Source: Planctomycetota bacterium
Lineage (GTDB): Bacteria > Planctomycetota > Phycisphaerae > UBA1845 > UTPLA1
Direction: 5' to 3'
Length of the DNA stretch: 5,640 bases
NCBI GenBank assembly: GCA_027295245.1
Contig: JAPULF010000594.1
Coordinates: forward strand, 1 to 5,640
The notes beneath the pieces are model-generated. The model saw nothing but the letters and a program-made list of their open reading frames with translations, was not told the DNA's origin and did no database searches. Shown piece by piece: positions 1-5,640 of the stretch. The first letter of the stretch is position 1, and the number at the start of each line of letters is the position of its first letter. Position numbers and translations under genes: made by a program.

Positions 1-250
1 ATGGCATTATGGTCCAGTTGGATCGGCGCAAATTCTGCGCGAATCGACTTGCGGGCGCCCTCGCACGGCCAGAGCCCTCCTATTCTTGACCGTGGATGTT
101 GGGTCGCCGCTTTCATTTCCGCGAACCCTTGAAACCGGCAGTCCGAGAACTGGACACGGTTCACTCCGGGACGAGGCTCATCGCCGCCACCCAACCAACC
201 GAAGATGTCGTAATAGGATCGGTCCGAAGTCGTGTTTTTGGGGTACCACC
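1..250. other. Leader region without a supportable gene
   Basis: No convincing gene is visible here. A 43-codon frame (1-132, +) opens with ATG at the window edge, and the HDOD frame is open back to base 2. Neither translation shows a fold, a hydrophobic pattern or a motif, and the residues before the HDOD start (rich in Arg, Pro and Gly) look like translated non-coding DNA. Small inverted repeats exist: GCGCA/TGCGC at 26-30 and 36-40 around an AATTC loop, and AACCG/CGGTT at 133-137 and 157-161. A TTGACC at 86-91 resembles a -35 box, but the best -10 partner (TTTCAT, 111-116) lies at a poor 19-bp spacing. The stretch most likely holds the promoter and untranslated leader of the HDOD gene. Confidence 0.5.
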
Positions 251-1222
251 GTGGCCAGTCCGTCGTTTGAGAGATTGAAGGCGTCCGGTCGGTTGCCATC
301 GCCGACCGGGGTGGCGCTGGAAATCCTGCGGTTGTCAGAATCGGAGGATGCCTCGATAGAGGCCATCGCCACCCTGGTCAGTTCCGATCCGGCCATCGTT
401 TCGCGGCTGCTCAAGCTCATAAACTCACCGATCGCCGGGATCGCGAGGCCGATCGCGTCCATCCGCCAATCGATCGCCTTGCTCGGGATCAAGACCGTCA
501 AGCAACTTGCGTTGGGATTCTCACTCATTGGAAACCACAGGCGCGATTCCTGTAAGCGCTTCGATTACGATCAGTTCTGGTCTGTATCGCTCGGCCGCGC
601 TGTGGCGGCTCGTCAAATCGTTCGCCGACTCGGATCCTTCTGCCCCGACGAAACGTTCACGTGCGGGCTGTTGAGTAAGATCGGCCGGCTGGCGCTCGCT
701 ACCTTCAAGCCGGAGTCTTTCGCCCAAGTTCTGAATGCCGTGGACCCTGATGACACCGTCGGGATGCTTGCGCGGGAACGCGAGGTCTTCGGAATCGACC
801 ACAACGAACTGAGCGCGGAAATGATGGCGGAGTGGTTCCTGCCGGAGTTGTTTCGGACGGCGGTGCTTGCGCAGGACGATCCGGATCATAGCGATCTCCA
901 ACCAGGTTCGCGGCCCCTTCAGCTTGCTCAAACACTGCAACTTGGGGGTCTCGTGTCGAAGGCCCTCACACAAGCGGGCCTGTCGGGTTCGGCAATATCG
1001 GGGATTAATCGGGCGCTGAAGCGCGTGGGGATCGCACAGCCGGACTTCGAAGCGGATTTCGAAACCATCACCGACGATTGGCGGGCGGCAGGCCAGATCT
1101 ATTCCATCGCGACGCGCGAGGTTCCGGCGCTGAAACAAATCTACGCCACGGCCGCCGAGCACCGCAATCAACTGACCGACGAGTTAGCCAATTATCCGTT
1201 TGCGCACCTACACTCAGGGTAG
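251..1222 (+). CDS. HDOD domain-containing protein (signalling, non-catalytic HD fold)
   Basis: Predicted 323-residue cytoplasmic protein. An HDOD domain fills about residues 10-210. It opens with the typical LPSPTGVALEIL segment (residues 15-26), followed by SSDPAIVSRLLKLINSP (44-60) and a helix-rich block containing IRQSIALLGIKTVKQLAL (71-88). The places where true HD hydrolases carry metal ligands are altered: FWSVSLG (109-115) replaces the usual W-x-H-S, GLLSKIGRL (139-147) replaces GLLHDIGKL, and AQDDP (207-211) replaces the later His pair. Loss of these ligands is normal for HDOD, a protein- or nucleotide-signalling module rather than an enzyme. The last ~110 residues are helical and contain a DWRAAG segment (276-281). 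As I recall, similar linkers precede GGDEF domains in HDOD-GGDEF proteins, but no GGDEF follows here. The GTG at 251 was chosen because the domain starts just after it and GGGGT at 240-244 could serve as a modest ribosome site. The frame stays open upstream with TTG at 86, but that extension looks non-coding. The specific role is unknown. Confidence 0.85.
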   Translation: MASPSFERLKASGRLPSPTGVALEILRLSESEDASIEAIATLVSSDPAIVSRLLKLINSPIAGIARPIASIRQSIALLGIKTVKQLALGFSLIGNHRRDSCKRFDYDQFWSVSLGRAVAARQIVRRLGSFCPDETFTCGLLSKIGRLALATFKPESFAQVLNAVDPDDTVGMLAREREVFGIDHNELSAEMMAEWFLPELFRTAVLAQDDPDHSDLQPGSRPLQLAQTLQLGGLVSKALTQAGLSGSAISGINRALKRVGIAQPDFEADFETITDDWRAAGQIYSIATREVPALKQIYATAAEHRNQLTDELANYPFAHLHSG

Positions 1223-1313
1223 TTGGGTTATCCCACACTGTCGGATGATGAGTGCTCTTTCATTCGATTGAGATGGTAAGCCACAAGGACCATCTCGAGG
1301 CCGCTTCACACAA
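1223..1313. other. Convergent intergenic gap
   Basis: Non-coding gap between the stop codons of the HDOD gene (+) and the flippase gene (-). Directly after the HDOD stop is a tiny TGGG-TTAT-CCCA hairpin (1225-1236). The main structured element is the longer hairpin at 1268-1298. Nothing else is apparent. Confidence 0.6.
1268..1298. terminator. Candidate bidirectional terminator hairpin between convergent genes
   Basis: Perfect 8-bp inverted repeat, GAGATGGT (1270-1277) and ACCATCTC (1289-1296), with an 11-nt loop. A T-G wobble and a T-A pair extend the stem to 10 pairs. It lies about 45 nt past the HDOD stop and about 15 nt past the flippase stop, where a shared terminator would be expected. 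Neither strand has a T-tract after the stem, so it is not a classical intrinsic terminator. It may instead be an mRNA 3'-end stabilising or pausing structure. Confidence 0.35.
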
Positions 1314-2981
1314 TCAATCGGCGTCACGGTCACGCCGGCGCGATCGAAGGCCGGGCGCTTGTCGGACGGCGCCCATCGCAAGCGCGAAGAGCCGGCGGCG
1401 CTCTTCTCGCGTGAAGAGCACCTCGGTCGCGAGTGTCAGTATCAAGAGGACCGTGGTTCCCGCCGCCAGGATCCACGCGTGGGTCGCCAACAGAACGGCC
1501 CCCAGAATGATCAACGGCGAACCGCGCCCCGGCCCTCGCCCTTCCTTGCGAAGCAGCGCCAGGCACACCACCAGGGCCGCCGCCACGCCGAACACGCCGC
1601 ACCAGGCGGCGCTGTCCAACCCGGCCCGGTCCGAGAATCCGACGGAAAAGACGTGCGTCGTTATAGGAGAGACCGCCTTCCATAGCGGGCCCGCCCTGAC
1701 CGACGCCGCGTCCGGTCCCGCCAGCCAGTGCGCCAGGACGACGTTCGCGGTAATCCCGGTCAGCCAGGGCCAAAACAGGTGTCGGGCCTTTTCGATCAAC
1801 TGGAAGTGAATCGCCAGAAACGACAGGAACGCCGCAAGCAAGAAGAAGAGTAGTTGCAACGGAAGGATATTCGCCCCCGCTTCGTAGACAGGCGGATACA
1901 TTCGTATGATCAGGTCCTTCGCGAGCGCCACGAGCACGCAACCGAAGAACAGACCCAGGCAGCACCCCCGAAACGCCAGCGACAACTGCCGGTCGGCCTC
2001 CTCCCGACCCCGCGTCTCCCAGGTCTTTGCGACGTTGCTCATGACGACGGCCACCAGCGCAACCGCCCCGATCAGGACGAACTGCCCGATCTGCCGCACC
2101 GCCGCGAACACGGCCACGGCGTCGTTGCCGTGTACCTTGTTGAGATACCATGCCGGGAAATAGACCATGATCTGCCAGGTCCCCCCGGCCAGCGTCGCCC
2201 AGAATCCGAACCCGAGCAGCGTGCGTCCGACGCCGCCTCCGTCGATCGCGCCGTGCTGTCCGGTCCAAGCGCTCAACACGCGCTGCAAACCCAGACCGCC
2301 CAACGCAATTGGAACGACAAGCGACAATGCGTACAACCAGGTGAGCGTCAGCGCTTGCGGTTCGCCCAAGGCGATCGCGCCGATGCTGAGCGCGAGAAAC
2401 AGCCCGCCGTGCATGATCTCCATCAACGACAAGGCCGTGAACATGCGAAGGCCCTTCAGGACCGACAAGAGAAAGAAATAGAACGCGAGCAAGGCGATCA
2501 CGATCGCCGACACCCGGGCCAGGTCCACCGCGTGGCGGGCATGATCATCGAGCAGCGTCGAGTCGGAGATGATCCGCGTATAAAGAAACCCGCCCAGGTG
2601 TCGCCCGAAAATGAAAATCGGAGCGAGCGTCAGCACAGTCACGCCCATCAGCAGGATCACTGATCGGCGAACCATTGCCGCCAAGGTGCCGCGGGCCTCA
2701 TGCTGCGGGACGTATCGCGTGACCGCATCGTTCAGGCCGAAGCTGCACAGCGGCGTCATGACGTTCACCACCAGCAGAATCATGGTGAACAGTCCGAACT
2801 GCTGTTGCAGCATGTACCAACTCAGCAGCAAAATCCGACCGAAGTTGATCAACCTGAACGCAACCGTCGCCGGCAGGTACACGCCGAGCGATTCGGCCAG
2901 CGGGCCGCTGCGAAAGAGTCCGCCCGGTCCGTTCCCCGCGGGTTCGGGCGTTTCAATCGGTGGTTGGCCGGGGACGCTCAT
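1314..2981 (-). CDS. Polysaccharide (lipid-linked oligosaccharide) flippase, Wzx/MOP superfamily
   Basis: Predicted 555-residue inner-membrane protein with about 12-14 hydrophobic helices spread over the whole length (approximate positions 33-55, 62-83, 107-126, 155-176, 186-205, 213-231, 254-274, 296-316, 336-354, 372-394, 403-420, 458-477, 489-525). After the second helix comes FGLNDAVTRYVPQHEARG (81-98), the Gly/Arg/Tyr-rich signature common in Wzx-type flippases (fG...a..Ryvp.y). The family moves undecaprenyl-linked repeat units across the inner membrane in O-antigen or exopolysaccharide synthesis; the exact substrate cannot be read from sequence. A hydrophilic stretch of about 40 residues (419-460) between helices is longer than usual loops. 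The C-terminus ends in an Arg-rich cytoplasmic-type tail. The ATG at 2981 was chosen; an in-frame TTG at 3032 would add 17 residues. Neither start has a clear Shine-Dalgarno sequence, which suggests translation coupled to the upstream lipoprotein gene 55 bp away. Other MOP exporters such as MurJ or MATE types are less likely given the motif and the context. Confidence 0.82.
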   Translation of the reverse strand: MSVPGQPPIETPEPAGNGPGGLFRSGPLAESLGVYLPATVAFRLINFGRILLLSWYMLQQQFGLFTMILLVVNVMTPLCSFGLNDAVTRYVPQHEARGTLAAMVRRSVILLMGVTVLTLAPIFIFGRHLGGFLYTRIISDSTLLDDHARHAVDLARVSAIVIALLAFYFFLLSVLKGLRMFTALSLMEIMHGGLFLALSIGAIALGEPQALTLTWLYALSLVVPIALGGLGLQRVLSAWTGQHGAIDGGGVGRTLLGFGFWATLAGGTWQIMVYFPAWYLNKVHGNDAVAVFAAVRQIGQFVLIGAVALVAVVMSNVAKTWETRGREEADRQLSLAFRGCCLGLFFGCVLVALAKDLIIRMYPPVYEAGANILPLQLLFFLLAAFLSFLAIHFQLIEKARHLFWPWLTGITANVVLAHWLAGPDAASVRAGPLWKAVSPITTHVFSVGFSDRAGLDSAAWCGVFGVAAALVVCLALLRKEGRGPGRGSPLIILGAVLLATHAWILAAGTTVLLILTLATEVLFTREERRRLFALAMGAVRQAPGLRSRRRDRDAD

Positions 2982-3036
2982 GAAGCGTGGTTGTACCGCA
3001 CGTGTGGCGCTCTGTCCCCCGGAACGACCCAAGAAT

Positions 3037-3837
3037 CTATGGAACGATCATCGCGCCGTCCACCCGACGTCGGATGGTCGGAAGGGCGCGTCGGGCCTCC
3101 TCGTACGTCGTATATCTACCGGCCAGGACCGAGTGCAGCGTCTCACCGGCGGTGATACGACCCTCCACCGTGGCATTGATCCGCGAACGGCCGAGTTCTC
3201 TTGCCAGTTTCGCGGCCCGGTCGCGATCGCGAAACGCCCCGCACTGGATGGCAAAGTACGGGTGCGACCAATCGTGCAGCCTTTGGGCATGTTCGGCGAG
3301 CGAACTGCCACGGTATTGTTTCAGGATCGTCGCGAACTGGACTTTCGCCTCCTTCCAGCGCCCCAGCCGTTGGAGGCAGATCCCATACCGGTAATACACC
3401 AAGTCATTCTGCGATTCCTTGGGCAGGTTTCGCAGGGCCTTTCGGTAATGCCCGGCCGCGGCATCCGCGTTGCCTTGATCGAACAGAATCGCCCCCGCCA
3501 TGGCGTGGGCCTTGGCGGTCAGCGTCGGATCGGAGGACTTCGCGATGCACTGTTTCACATCCTCGCCGGCCCGGCCCATGTTCGAACGGGCCGTGTGACA
3601 CAGCGCCCGCAGGTAATACGCCTCGGCGGTTTGGGTGTACGTCGGATAGTCGCGAATGAGTTGATCGAGCTTGCGATTGGCGGCCGAATAGTCTCCGCGC
3701 TCGTAGCTCGTACGGGCCTCGTGCAGGGTGTTCTTGGCCGCGACCGGCAGTTCTACGCAGCCTGCACAGAAGATAATGGCCAACGAACACATCCCGAGCA
3801 GGGCCCGCGCAGATTCAGTACAACGTCTCGTTTGCAT
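3037..3837 (-). CDS. TPR-repeat lipoprotein with C-terminal SPOR domain
   Basis: Predicted 266-residue lipoprotein. The N-terminus has Arg residues, a hydrophobic stretch (about 13-26) and a lipobox-like FCAGC with the candidate lipidated Cys at residue 27; the Cys at -3 is atypical for a lipobox. Four tetratricopeptide-like helical pairs follow at about 38-67, 70-104, 107-141 and 145-178, for example ARTSYERGDYSAANRKLDQL and YYRYGICLQRLGRWKEAKVQF. Residues 194-264 match a SPOR domain: YFAIQCGAF at the start, then alternating Ala/Leu helix positions, then SVLAGRYTTYEEARRAL. SPOR domains bind peptidoglycan glycan strands stripped of stem peptides; TPRs mediate protein contacts. The protein probably sits in the periplasm, anchored to a membrane. 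The ATG at 3837 is supported by GGAGGT just upstream and by the signal peptide; an in-frame extension to 4083 looks non-coding. The flippase gene follows on the same strand, so an operon is likely. The overall layout recalls CpoB/YbgF-like periplasmic TPR proteins, but I do not recognise a named orthologue. Confidence 0.83.
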   Translation of the reverse strand: MQTRRCTESARALLGMCSLAIIFCAGCVELPVAAKNTLHEARTSYERGDYSAANRKLDQLIRDYPTYTQTAEAYYLRALCHTARSNMGRAGEDVKQCIAKSSDPTLTAKAHAMAGAILFDQGNADAAAGHYRKALRNLPKESQNDLVYYRYGICLQRLGRWKEAKVQFATILKQYRGSSLAEHAQRLHDWSHPYFAIQCGAFRDRDRAAKLARELGRSRINATVEGRITAGETLHSVLAGRYTTYEEARRALPTIRRRVDGAMIVP

Positions 3838-3840
3838 CAA

Positions 3841-3846
3841 ACCTCC
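3841..3846 (-). promoter_or_regulatory. Ribosome binding site of the TPR-SPOR lipoprotein
   Basis: GGAGGT on the minus strand, separated by only TTG from the ATG at 3837. The match to the anti-Shine-Dalgarno is strong and the spacing slightly tight. It fixes the start against the longer open frame that reaches 4083. Confidence 0.75.
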
Positions 3847-3857
3847 AAGTTCCACTC

Positions 3858-3879
3858 GGCCGGAAAATCGAGTCCGGCC
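3858..3879. repeat. 7-bp inverted repeat GGCCGGA/TCCGGCC in the lipoprotein leader
   Basis: GGCCGGA (3858-3864) and TCCGGCC (3873-3879) form a perfect GC-rich stem around an 8-nt loop. It begins 11 nt upstream of the GGAGGT ribosome site of the minus-strand lipoprotein gene. In RNA it would be a stable 5'-leader hairpin; in DNA it could be an operator. The function is inferred from position only. Confidence 0.4.
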
Positions 3880-3961
3880 TTCGGTCGAATTCCGTGGATG
3901 GTATCGTACATCTACCGCCCGCCGGATGCGACGCCTGGCCATTGCCGTCAAACCCGAACGA

Positions 3962-3978
3962 AGAATCGCTCCGATTCT
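3962..3978. promoter_or_regulatory. Candidate operator palindrome AGAATCG-N3-CGATTCT
   Basis: Perfect 7-bp inverted repeat with a 3-nt centre (CTC), 124 bp upstream of the lipoprotein start and 158 bp upstream of wecB. The size and symmetry suit a dimeric regulator, and the location allows control of both divergent units. A palindrome of similar quality occurs inside the wecB coding sequence (4293-4307), so chance remains possible. Confidence 0.3.
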
Positions 3979-4005
3979 CCGATCGTCCGAGCCCGTCGCG
4001 GCATC

Positions 4006-4027
4006 TTCGGAAGAAGCTTTTCGGAAG
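4006..4027. repeat. TTCGGAAG direct repeat
   Basis: Two identical 8-bp copies of TTCGGAAG (4006-4013 and 4020-4027) with a 6-bp spacer, starts 14 bp apart. Each copy is itself nearly palindromic. They lie about 110 bp upstream of the wecB start, and could be paired regulator half-sites or a coincidence. Confidence 0.25.
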
Positions 4028-4124
4028 TCGCACCATGAACGATTCAGTGTCGGGCGTCCCTGAAACGGAGTATCATTTCTCACGGATCGGCTGCCGCGCC
4101 GTGGCGATGCCCGGGCGAGCGATC

Positions 4125-4130
4125 GGAGGA
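4125..4130 (+). promoter_or_regulatory. Ribosome binding site of wecB
   Basis: GGAGGA six bases before the ATG at 4137. This near-ideal site places the start exactly where family members begin (MIRITCVCGARP) and argues against the in-frame upstream ATG at 4035. Confidence 0.85.
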
Positions 4131-4136
4131 TGGTAC

Positions 4137-5237
4137 ATGATCCGCATCACGTGTGTTTGCGGGGCACGCCCGAATTTCATGAAGATCGCGCCGCTGGTGG
4201 CGGCCTTCCGGGAAACCGGCAGGATCGAGTCGCAAATCGTTCACACGGGTCAGCACTACGATCCCGCCATGAACAAAGTCTTCTTCGAGAATCTCCGGAT
4301 TCCGGAGCCCGACGTCAATCTGGAGGTCGGTTCCGGGTCTCACGCGGCTCAGACCGCCGAAATCATGCGTCGCTTCGAACCGATCCTCATGGAACGCCGG
4401 CCGGATTGGGTGGTCGTGGTCGGTGACGTGAACAGCACAATCGCATGCGCCTTGGTGGCGAGCAAGCTCAACATCCGGGTCGCCCATGTCGAGGCCGGAC
4501 TGCGCAGCTTCGATCGGTCGATGCCGGAAGAAATCAACCGGCTGCTTACGGACGCAATCAGCGACCTGTTGTTGGTCAGCGAGCAAAGCGGGATTGAAAA
4601 CCTACGCCGGGAAGGGGTCACGGAGAACAAAATCCGATTCGTCGGAAACGTCATGATCGACACCCTGATGCAGCACCGCACCCGGGCCGGGCAGTCTTCG
4701 ATTCTGGAAACCCACGGGCTGAGTCCGAAGCAATATGCCGTTGTTACGCTTCACCGGCCCTCCAACGTGGACACTCCGGAAACGCTCGCCTCGATTCTCG
4801 ATGCATTCGAGGTCATCTCCAAAGACATGCCGATCATCTTTCCCATGCACCCCCGGACAGTAAAGAACATCGCGGCCATGGGCCTGGACGCCCGTGTTGA
4901 ATCGTTGACGGGGCTGAAGACGCCGGAGCCGCTGGGGTATTTGGACTTTTTGAAGCTGATGGACAACTCTTGCGTCGTGCTGACGGACTCCGGCGGCATA
5001 CAGGAGGAGACCACGATACTCGGAGTGCCTTGTCTGACGCTGCGCGAGAACACCGAACGCCCGGTAACGATTACACATGGCACCAACCGTCTGTGCGGGT
5101 CGAGCGCTCAGGCCATTCTGGCGGCATTCGCCGAAATCAAGTCCGGCGGCGTCCAGACCGACAGAACGCCGGAACTGTGGGATGGTCGCGCCGCCGAACG
5201 AATCGCCCGCATATTCGTCGAACCGAGTCCCGACTAG
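4137..5237 (+). CDS. wecB: UDP-N-acetylglucosamine 2-epimerase (non-hydrolysing)
   Basis: Predicted 366-residue cytoplasmic enzyme, close to the usual family length. The family interconverts UDP-GlcNAc and UDP-ManNAc, supplying ManNAc or its uronate for surface polysaccharides. The two-domain GT-B-like fold is covered from end to end. Visible motifs: CGARPNFMKIAPLV (8-21), HTGQHYD (36-42), VVGDVNST (94-101, Asp97), HVEAGLRSFDR (117-127, Glu119), MPEEINR (129-135, Glu131, Glu132, Arg135), GNVMIDTL (170-177), TLHRPSNVD (204-212, His206), HPRT (238-241), GYLDFLKLM (267-275), TDSGGIQEE (283-291, UDP-binding Ser-Gly-Gly and Glu290) and LRENTERPVT (302-311). All expected catalytic acids and histidines are present, so the enzyme should be active. 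The SFDRSMPEEINR form is shared with many homologues, and some members of this family instead act on UDP-2,3-diacetamido-glucuronate (WbpI type), so the substrate is likely but not certain. It is transcribed away from the lipoprotein-flippase pair and towards a second nucleotide-sugar enzyme. Confidence 0.93.
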   Translation: MIRITCVCGARPNFMKIAPLVAAFRETGRIESQIVHTGQHYDPAMNKVFFENLRIPEPDVNLEVGSGSHAAQTAEIMRRFEPILMERRPDWVVVVGDVNSTIACALVASKLNIRVAHVEAGLRSFDRSMPEEINRLLTDAISDLLLVSEQSGIENLRREGVTENKIRFVGNVMIDTLMQHRTRAGQSSILETHGLSPKQYAVVTLHRPSNVDTPETLASILDAFEVISKDMPIIFPMHPRTVKNIAAMGLDARVESLTGLKTPEPLGYLDFLKLMDNSCVVLTDSGGIQEETTILGVPCLTLRENTERPVTITHGTNRLCGSSAQAILAAFAEIKSGGVQTDRTPELWDGRAAERIARIFVEPSPD

Positions 5238-5481
5238 TCAAGGCCGTGCGACTCGCCCTTGCGGCCTATCCGTCATCCAGGTAGACAGAACCTGTACCCA
5301 TGAGCATGGCCCCGTTGGATTATGGTGTCGGCAAGCCGATTGTACATCATCTCGGCGATCGACGCAGGGGGGCCGACTCGTGAACCCAGCCGCGCTGCGC
5401 TGTATGATCCCCGCAGGCAGTGCGGGTTCGTTGGCGTCGCCCGGCGGCGCGCTGAACCATCGTGCTAGGATTCGCCACGAC
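5238..5481. other. Intergenic spacer between wecB and the SDR gene
   Basis: 244 bp with no supportable gene. A weak hairpin (AGGCCG 5241-5246, CGGCCT 5262-5267) follows the wecB stop without a T-tract, so any terminator here is weak at best. The frame of the downstream SDR gene is open through this region, with alternative starts at GTG 5380 and ATG 5404, but the extra residues show no motif. A TATGAT at 5403-5408 resembles a -10 box but lacks a matching -35 box. Confidence 0.5.
5410..5426 (+). repeat. Small hairpin CCCGCA-GGCAG-TGCGGG upstream of the SDR gene
   Basis: Perfect 6-bp GC-rich stem with a 5-nt loop, followed by TTCGTT. It lies 55 bp before the SDR start. It could be an attenuating or terminating stem for transcripts coming from wecB, but the T-rich tail is poor. 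Confidence 0.3.
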
Positions 5482-5640
5482 ATGAATCTTGCGGAAGAAA
5501 CGATCGTTGTCACGGGTGGAGGTGGATTCCTCGGTCGGGTGTTGCAGGCCGAATTGGGCCGGGTCGGCGTGCCGGCGTGCAATGTCCGGGTCCCGCGGTC
5601 TCGCGATTATGATCTGACGCGCGAAAGCGAAGTCGCCCGG
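5482..5640 (+). CDS. NAD(P)-dependent epimerase/dehydratase, GDP-L-fucose-synthase-like (N-terminal part)
   Basis: Only the first 53 codons are present; the gene continues past the right edge. Residues 7-18 (TIVVTGGGGFLG) form the first Rossmann strand and the G-x-x-G-x-x-G nucleotide loop of extended short-chain dehydrogenases (Gly12, Gly15, Gly18). The helix and second strand end in VPRSRDYDLTRESEVAR (37-53). An Arg-rich turn followed by D/N-L and a short acidic stretch resembles the NADP-binding region of GDP-L-fucose synthase (R-x-R-D...L-L-D-S). That enzyme turns GDP-4-keto-6-deoxymannose into GDP-L-fucose, which would fit a polysaccharide locus. The SDR family is clear, but the exact substrate is tentative because most of the protein is missing. 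The ATG at 5482 was chosen because it lies just before the Rossmann strand; TAGGA at 5466-5470 is a weak ribosome site at long spacing. It is in the same direction as wecB, 244 bp downstream. Confidence 0.75.
   Translation, partial: MNLAEETIVVTGGGGFLGRVLQAELGRVGVPACNVRVPRSRDYDLTRESEVAR

Larger units (their letters stand above)
3838..4136. promoter_or_regulatory. Divergent control region between the lipoprotein-flippase operon and wecB
   Basis: This 299-bp non-coding region must hold the promoters for both divergent units unless they lie in flanking genes. No convincing paired -35/-10 set is visible on either strand. It contains the inverted repeat at 3858-3879, the palindrome at 3962-3978 and the TTCGGAAG direct repeat at 4006-4027, described separately. 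The frames that stay open across it (the wecB frame from 3894 and the lipoprotein frame up to 4083) translate to low-quality sequence without motifs. Confidence 0.55.

Noticed and set aside
1330..2268. A 312-codon minus-strand frame overlapping the flippase in another frame
   Set aside because: Arg/Gly-rich low-complexity translation typical of a frame-shifted shadow; the flippase frame carries the membrane helices.
1854..2663. A 269-codon plus-strand open frame within the flippase gene
   Set aside because: Gln/Arg/His-rich translation without motifs, opposite a clear polytopic membrane protein.
2611..4038. A 475-codon plus-strand open frame antisense to the flippase N-terminus and the lipoprotein gene
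   Set aside because: Its translation has no motifs or fold-like pattern, while the minus-strand frames show a lipobox, TPRs, a SPOR domain and membrane helices. Long antisense open frames are common in GC-rich DNA.
4071..4076. TATCAT resembling a -10 promoter box upstream of wecB
   Set aside because: No recognisable -35 hexamer at 16-18 bp upstream (4048-4053 reads TGTCGG), so it is not reported as a promoter.
3894..4136. N-terminal extension of wecB using upstream in-frame starts (3894, 4035)
   Set aside because: The family starts at the MIRITCVCGARP segment and a strong GGAGGA site precedes the ATG at 4137; the extension has no conserved features.
4293..4307. Palindrome CTCCGG-ATT-CCGGAG
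   Set aside because: It lies inside the conserved wecB coding sequence and is probably chance. It is useful as a reminder that such palindromes occur at random here.
5238..5582. A 114-codon minus-strand open frame over the spacer and the SDR start
   Set aside because: It overlaps the Rossmann nucleotide-binding motif on the other strand and its own translation shows no recognisable feature.

Overview
The window is 5.6 kb of GC-rich DNA with dense coding and no RNA gene, insertion sequence or CRISPR array that I can see. A lipoprotein with a SPOR domain, a Wzx-type flippase and nucleotide-sugar enzymes point to a Gram-negative-type bacterium with a cell-surface polysaccharide. The gene mix (HDOD protein, TPR/SPOR lipoprotein, UDP-GlcNAc 2-epimerase, GDP-fucose-synthase-like SDR) and the style of the proteins would fit Planctomycetota or another uncultured, GC-rich phylum. 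That placement is a guess and cannot be proved from this sequence.

Layout from left to right: (1) 1-250 holds no gene I can support. (2) 251-1222 (+) is a stand-alone HDOD-domain signalling protein. (3) It converges on 1314-2981 (-), a polytopic MOP-superfamily polysaccharide flippase; a hairpin with an 8-bp perfect core stem sits in the 91-bp convergent gap. (4) Directly upstream of the flippase on the same strand is 3037-3837 (-), a TPR-SPOR lipoprotein, probably its operon partner. (5) A 299-bp divergent control region (3838-4136) contains two 7-bp inverted repeats and an 8-bp direct repeat. (6) 4137-5237 (+) is a well-conserved non-hydrolysing UDP-GlcNAc 2-epimerase (wecB type). (7) After a 244-bp spacer, 5482-5640 (+) is the N-terminus of an extended SDR / NAD(P)-dependent nucleotide-sugar epimerase that runs off the window, most like GDP-L-fucose synthase.

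Read together, the right-hand two thirds look like one edge of a surface-polysaccharide locus. WecB would make UDP-ManNAc, the partial SDR would make another activated sugar such as GDP-fucose, and the flippase would move lipid-linked oligosaccharide across the inner membrane. The lipoprotein could tie assembly to the periplasm or the peptidoglycan through its SPOR domain. The HDOD gene is probably an unrelated signalling neighbour. I see no convincing new system. The items most worth checking are the divergent control region, the pairing of a SPOR lipoprotein with a flippase, and the hydrophilic insert in the flippase.
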